A DNA stretch of 7,735 bases. Origin: Acidobacteriota bacterium. Lineage in GTDB: Bacteria; Acidobacteriota; Terriglobia; Terriglobales; Acidobacteriaceae. This document shows positions 5,695 to 7,735 of this stretch, piece by piece. Under the pieces are notes generated by a model. The model saw only the letters and a program-made list of their open reading frames with translations. It was not told where the DNA came from and made no database searches. Numbering within the stretch: the first letter of the stretch is position 1; each line of letters starts with the position of its first letter. The DNA is taken from NCBI GenBank assembly GCA_021801945.1, contig JAKABE010000142.1, positions 1 through 7,735 on the forward strand, written 5' to 3'. Position numbers and translations under genes: made by a program.

Positions 5695-6648
5695 TTGGTA
5701 AATGCACTGGTTAAGTTCTCGTTGGCACCTTTGCTGCTGGCGGCGTCCACGGCGGCGCTGGCATCGCAGTTGTCGACCAATGCCATGTCGGCGGTACCGC
5801 ACGACGTGCAGCAGCTGGTGGCGATTGACTACCAGGCGATGGAGAACTCGGCGGCGGCGATGGCTCTGCGCAACCGCGTGATGCCGCCGGCGCTGAAGCA
5901 ACTGGAGACGGCGCTGGAGAAGTCGGGACTCAACGACAACAACGACGTTGACGAGATGGCATTTGGGCTGTTCCGAGGCTCGGGATCAGGCGACTCGTTG
6001 TACACGGTGGGCATCGCCGAGGGCGAGTTCTCGGAGCCGGATATTCTGGCCAACTTCAACAGGCTAAAGATCAAGCCCACGATGCTGCGCGCCAATAGCA
6101 TTTATCCGATGACCAGATCGGGGATGGTGCTTTGCTTCATGGACCCGTCAACCATCGTCTTCGGGGACAAGGACGCAGTGGAGCAGGCGTTGAACGCCCA
6201 CGATGGGTTTGCACCCAGCATGCTGACGAACGGTCCGATGATGAGCGCCATGCAGAGCGTGAGTTCCGCGCCCCTGTGGAGCATTTTGGATTCACACGGA
6301 ACGCGGACGATGATGAACTCACTGCTGGGGCAGGCTGGCTCAGTGACGAACTACAAGGCGGTGCGCGACCGGCTGCAGAGCTGCTGGTATTCCATGAATT
6401 TCCAGAACGGGGTGCAGTTCAGCCTGACGATTTCAACCGGCGATGCATTTACCGCGGCTACGATTTCATCGCTTTTGAGCGCAGCCATGATCGTGCGCAA
6501 GATGACCAGCACGCCGGCAGAGGCGCAAGCGCTGAACGCCACCTCGGTTTCGTCGAACATGGGGCAGATTACGATCCACTTTGCGAGCAGCGACTCGCAG
6601 TTTAGCAGCCTGCTGGAATCACCCCTGTTCCAAAGCGTGGTGCACTGA
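5695..6648 (+). CDS. Exported protein of unknown function
   Basis: I do not recognise a characterised family. From TTG 5695 the product has 317 residues and begins with a textbook signal peptide: Lys7, a hydrophobic core FSLAPLLLAASTAALA (8-23) and an ALA cut site near residue 23. The mature protein is soluble-looking: an opening block VPHDVQQLVAIDYQAM (34-49), a helical part to about 80, NDVDEMAFGLF (83-93), a beta-like LYTVGIAEGEFSEPDILANF (102-121), MVLCFMDPSTIVFGDKDAVEQ (144-164, where a predicted mobile strand reads out a value and then indexes it), and a second half with WYSMNFQNGVQFSLTISTGD (231-250). This layout, a 'how far, how much' pair of similar halves, recalls secreted DUF3352-like proteins, but I cannot confirm that. 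There is no lipobox and no transmembrane helix after the signal. It is 113 bp after ftcD with no visible promoter. Confidence 0.82.
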   Translation: MVNALVKFSLAPLLLAASTAALASQLSTNAMSAVPHDVQQLVAIDYQAMENSAAAMALRNRVMPPALKQLETALEKSGLNDNNDVDEMAFGLFRGSGSGDSLYTVGIAEGEFSEPDILANFNRLKIKPTMLRANSIYPMTRSGMVLCFMDPSTIVFGDKDAVEQALNAHDGFAPSMLTNGPMMSAMQSVSSAPLWSILDSHGTRTMMNSLLGQAGSVTNYKAVRDRLQSCWYSMNFQNGVQFSLTISTGDAFTAATISSLLSAAMIVRKMTSTPAEAQALNATSVSSNMGQITIHFASSDSQFSSLLESPLFQSVVH

Positions 6649-6659
6649 GGGAACTCCTT

Positions 6660-6696
6660 ACCGGTGAGACCGAGCCGGTGCGCGGACAGGCGCCGG
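6660..6696. repeat. Two mutually exclusive stem-loops
   Basis: CCGGT at 6675-6679 can pair with ACCGG at 6660-6664 (5 bp). As part of CCGGTGC (6675-6681) it can instead pair with GCGCCGG (6690-6696), forming 7 bp with one T-G pair and an 8-base loop. Both begin within 30 bases of the upstream stop codon. They probably mark the mRNA 3' end of the exported-protein gene, without a T-run. Confidence 0.4.
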
Positions 6697-6708
6697 TTGT
6701 GGAGCAAT

Positions 6709-6742
6709 GCTGGGGCAGGATGTCTTCCCATTGAGCCCCAGC
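6709..6742. terminator. Perfect palindrome between convergent genes
   Basis: GCTGGGGC (6709-6716) and GCCCCAGC (6735-6742) are exact reverse complements around an 18-base spacer, which itself can make a small GGA/TCC stem. Its place between two convergent genes, 60 bases past one stop and 73 past the other, suits a bidirectional terminator or mRNA-stabilising hairpin. No T-run is present on either strand, so intrinsic termination is not proven. Confidence 0.45.
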
Positions 6743-6815
6743 TGCGCGCAGATTCGAACGCAGGGATCATGCCGCCGCGCTGCAACCGGGCCCAATCAGC
6801 CGCATCACCGATTTT

Positions 6816-7735
6816 CTACCGCACACTGAGCACGATGATGGTTTCGTCGTCGAAGCGATCCTGCGCGCCTTGAAAGCGGGTAACGTCGGCGAGGATGGCC
6901 TCGGCAACTTGCTGGGCGGGCCTGGCGCGATGGGCGCAAAGGAGGGCGGAAAGACGCTCCTCGCCGTACATTTCCTCGTGTTCATTCTCCGCATCCAGGA
7001 TTCCGTCGGAGACGAAGACGACGGTGTCACCAGGCTGGGCTTCGATGGTGTGCTCTTCGTAATCGGCGTGGGGGAAGAGTCCCAGGGGAAAACCCTCAGC
7101 GTGGATGGTAAGCGCCTCCGGCCCCGACTGGCCGGCACGGCAGAGGATGGGCTGGACAGCGCCGGAGTTGGCCACCTTGAGGGTGCGCTCGCCGTCGTCC
7201 CATAGCGTGAAGAGCATGGCCACGTACTGGGACTCGAGCATACGCTCCGGAAGGGAGCCGTTGAGGAGCGAGAGCATTTGCGCAGGCGGGGGATGCTGCT
7301 GAGCCGCAGAGCGCATGATGCCGCTGAGGAGCGCCGCGAACAGGGCCGCGGGAGCGGCCTTGCCACTCACATCGCCGAGAACGATAGCGGTGCGTCCGGG
7401 TCCGTAGTCCAGGAAGTCATAAAGATCGCCGCCAATGGTGCGCGCGGGCAGGAAGCGAACGGCGATTTCAGCGTGATGGTGGACAGGCGGCGTGGAGGGA
7501 AGCAGGCGAAGCTGGACCTCGCGGGCCATAGACAGATCACGCTCGAGTTGCTGTTCCTGACTGCGCACGGCCTGGTAGAGGCGGGCATTCTCAATGGCGA
7601 TGGCGACCTGGGCGCCGAGCGTGGCCAACATGCGCTCGTGGGTTTCATTGAAGAAGGCCGGGCGAGTGTGCTCGAGATCGAGAACGCCAATGACACGGCC
7701 CTTGTAAAAGAGAGGCACAACCAGCTCCGAGCTGG
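6816..7735 (-). CDS. GAF-domain PP2C/SpoIIE serine phosphatase, N-terminus cut off
   Basis: This is the C-terminal part of an RsbU-like protein phosphatase; members remove phosphate from anti-sigma-factor antagonists or similar targets in response to a sensed signal. The frame runs off the right edge, so the start is not seen. Counting from the GTG codon at 7718, residues 1-50 are the end of a GAF sensor domain (VIGVLDLEH, LGAQVAIAIENARLYQ). A helical linker, probably coiled coil, carries SMAREVQLRLLP (63-74). The PP2C/SpoIIE domain follows, with metal-binding positions in GGDLYDF (Asp98), LGDVSGK (Asp116), SDGILDAE (Asp238) and DDETIIVLSV (290-299). All key acidic residues are present, so it should be active. 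The usual NAGH segment reads ANSGAVQP (183-190). It faces the other genes and no RsbV/RsbW partner is in the window, so its target is unknown. Confidence 0.93.
   Translation of the reverse strand, partial: SSELVVPLFYKGRVIGVLDLEHTRPAFFNETHERMLATLGAQVAIAIENARLYQAVRSQEQQLERDLSMAREVQLRLLPSTPPVHHHAEIAVRFLPARTIGGDLYDFLDYGPGRTAIVLGDVSGKAAPAALFAALLSGIMRSAAQQHPPPAQMLSLLNGSLPERMLESQYVAMLFTLWDDGERTLKVANSGAVQPILCRAGQSGPEALTIHAEGFPLGLFPHADYEEHTIEAQPGDTVVFVSDGILDAENEHEEMYGEERLSALLCAHRARPAQQVAEAILADVTRFQGAQDRFDDETIIVLSVR

Noticed and set aside
6743..6775. TTCGAA-containing segment resembling a tRNA T-loop
   Set aside because: The bases flanking TTCGAAC on either strand do not form the 5-bp T stem, and no anticodon or acceptor arm can be drawn.
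6767..7366. Minus-strand open frame overlapping the phosphatase
   Set aside because: It is a Ser/Pro/Arg-rich alternate frame of the SpoIIE-type gene without motifs.

Overview
The window is a G+C-rich bacterial chromosomal stretch holding seven protein genes in one direction and an eighth, cut by the right edge, facing them. It reads as ordinary Gram-negative housekeeping and envelope DNA. The mix of a dTDP-sugar pair, a PagL-like outer-membrane lipid A deacylase, a stand-alone glutamate formimidoyltransferase and a GAF-SpoIIE phosphatase, with frequent non-ATG starts, suggests an Acidobacteriota (Terriglobia-like) genome. That assignment is inferred from protein style only; no rRNA or marker gene proves it. 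I see no tRNA, rRNA, CRISPR array, insertion sequence or integrase.

Layout: 1-303 has no gene I can support. Positions 304-2309 hold rfbB and rfbA (4-bp ATGA overlap), which make dTDP-4-keto-6-deoxyglucose from glucose-1-phosphate for surface polysaccharide; rfbC and rfbD are not in the window. A short degenerate 8-bp tandem repeat then leads into a small four-helix membrane protein (2361-2762). A clear extended -10 promoter drives a YebC/PmpR/TACO1-family gene (2877-3623), which ends at a good intrinsic terminator, so it looks like its own transcription unit.

Next come a PagL-like outer-membrane protein (3712-4455), a leader with a strong hairpin and glutamate formimidoyltransferase (4649-5581), and an exported protein of unknown function (5695-6648). 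A convergent intergenic region with several perfect or near-perfect stem-loops (6649-6815) separates these from the minus-strand GAF-PP2C/SpoIIE phosphatase (6816 to beyond 7735).

Functional themes are surface polysaccharide and lipid A (rfbBA, PagL-like protein), gene-expression control (YebC, SpoIIE-type phosphatase) and histidine or one-carbon metabolism (FtcD). Apart from rfbBA, the neighbours do not form an obvious pathway. I did not find convincing evidence of a new multi-gene system. The points most worth a second look are the missing canonical start of rfbB, the altered catalytic position in the PagL-like protein, the structured leader of ftcD, the unknown exported protein and the palindromes in the convergent gap.
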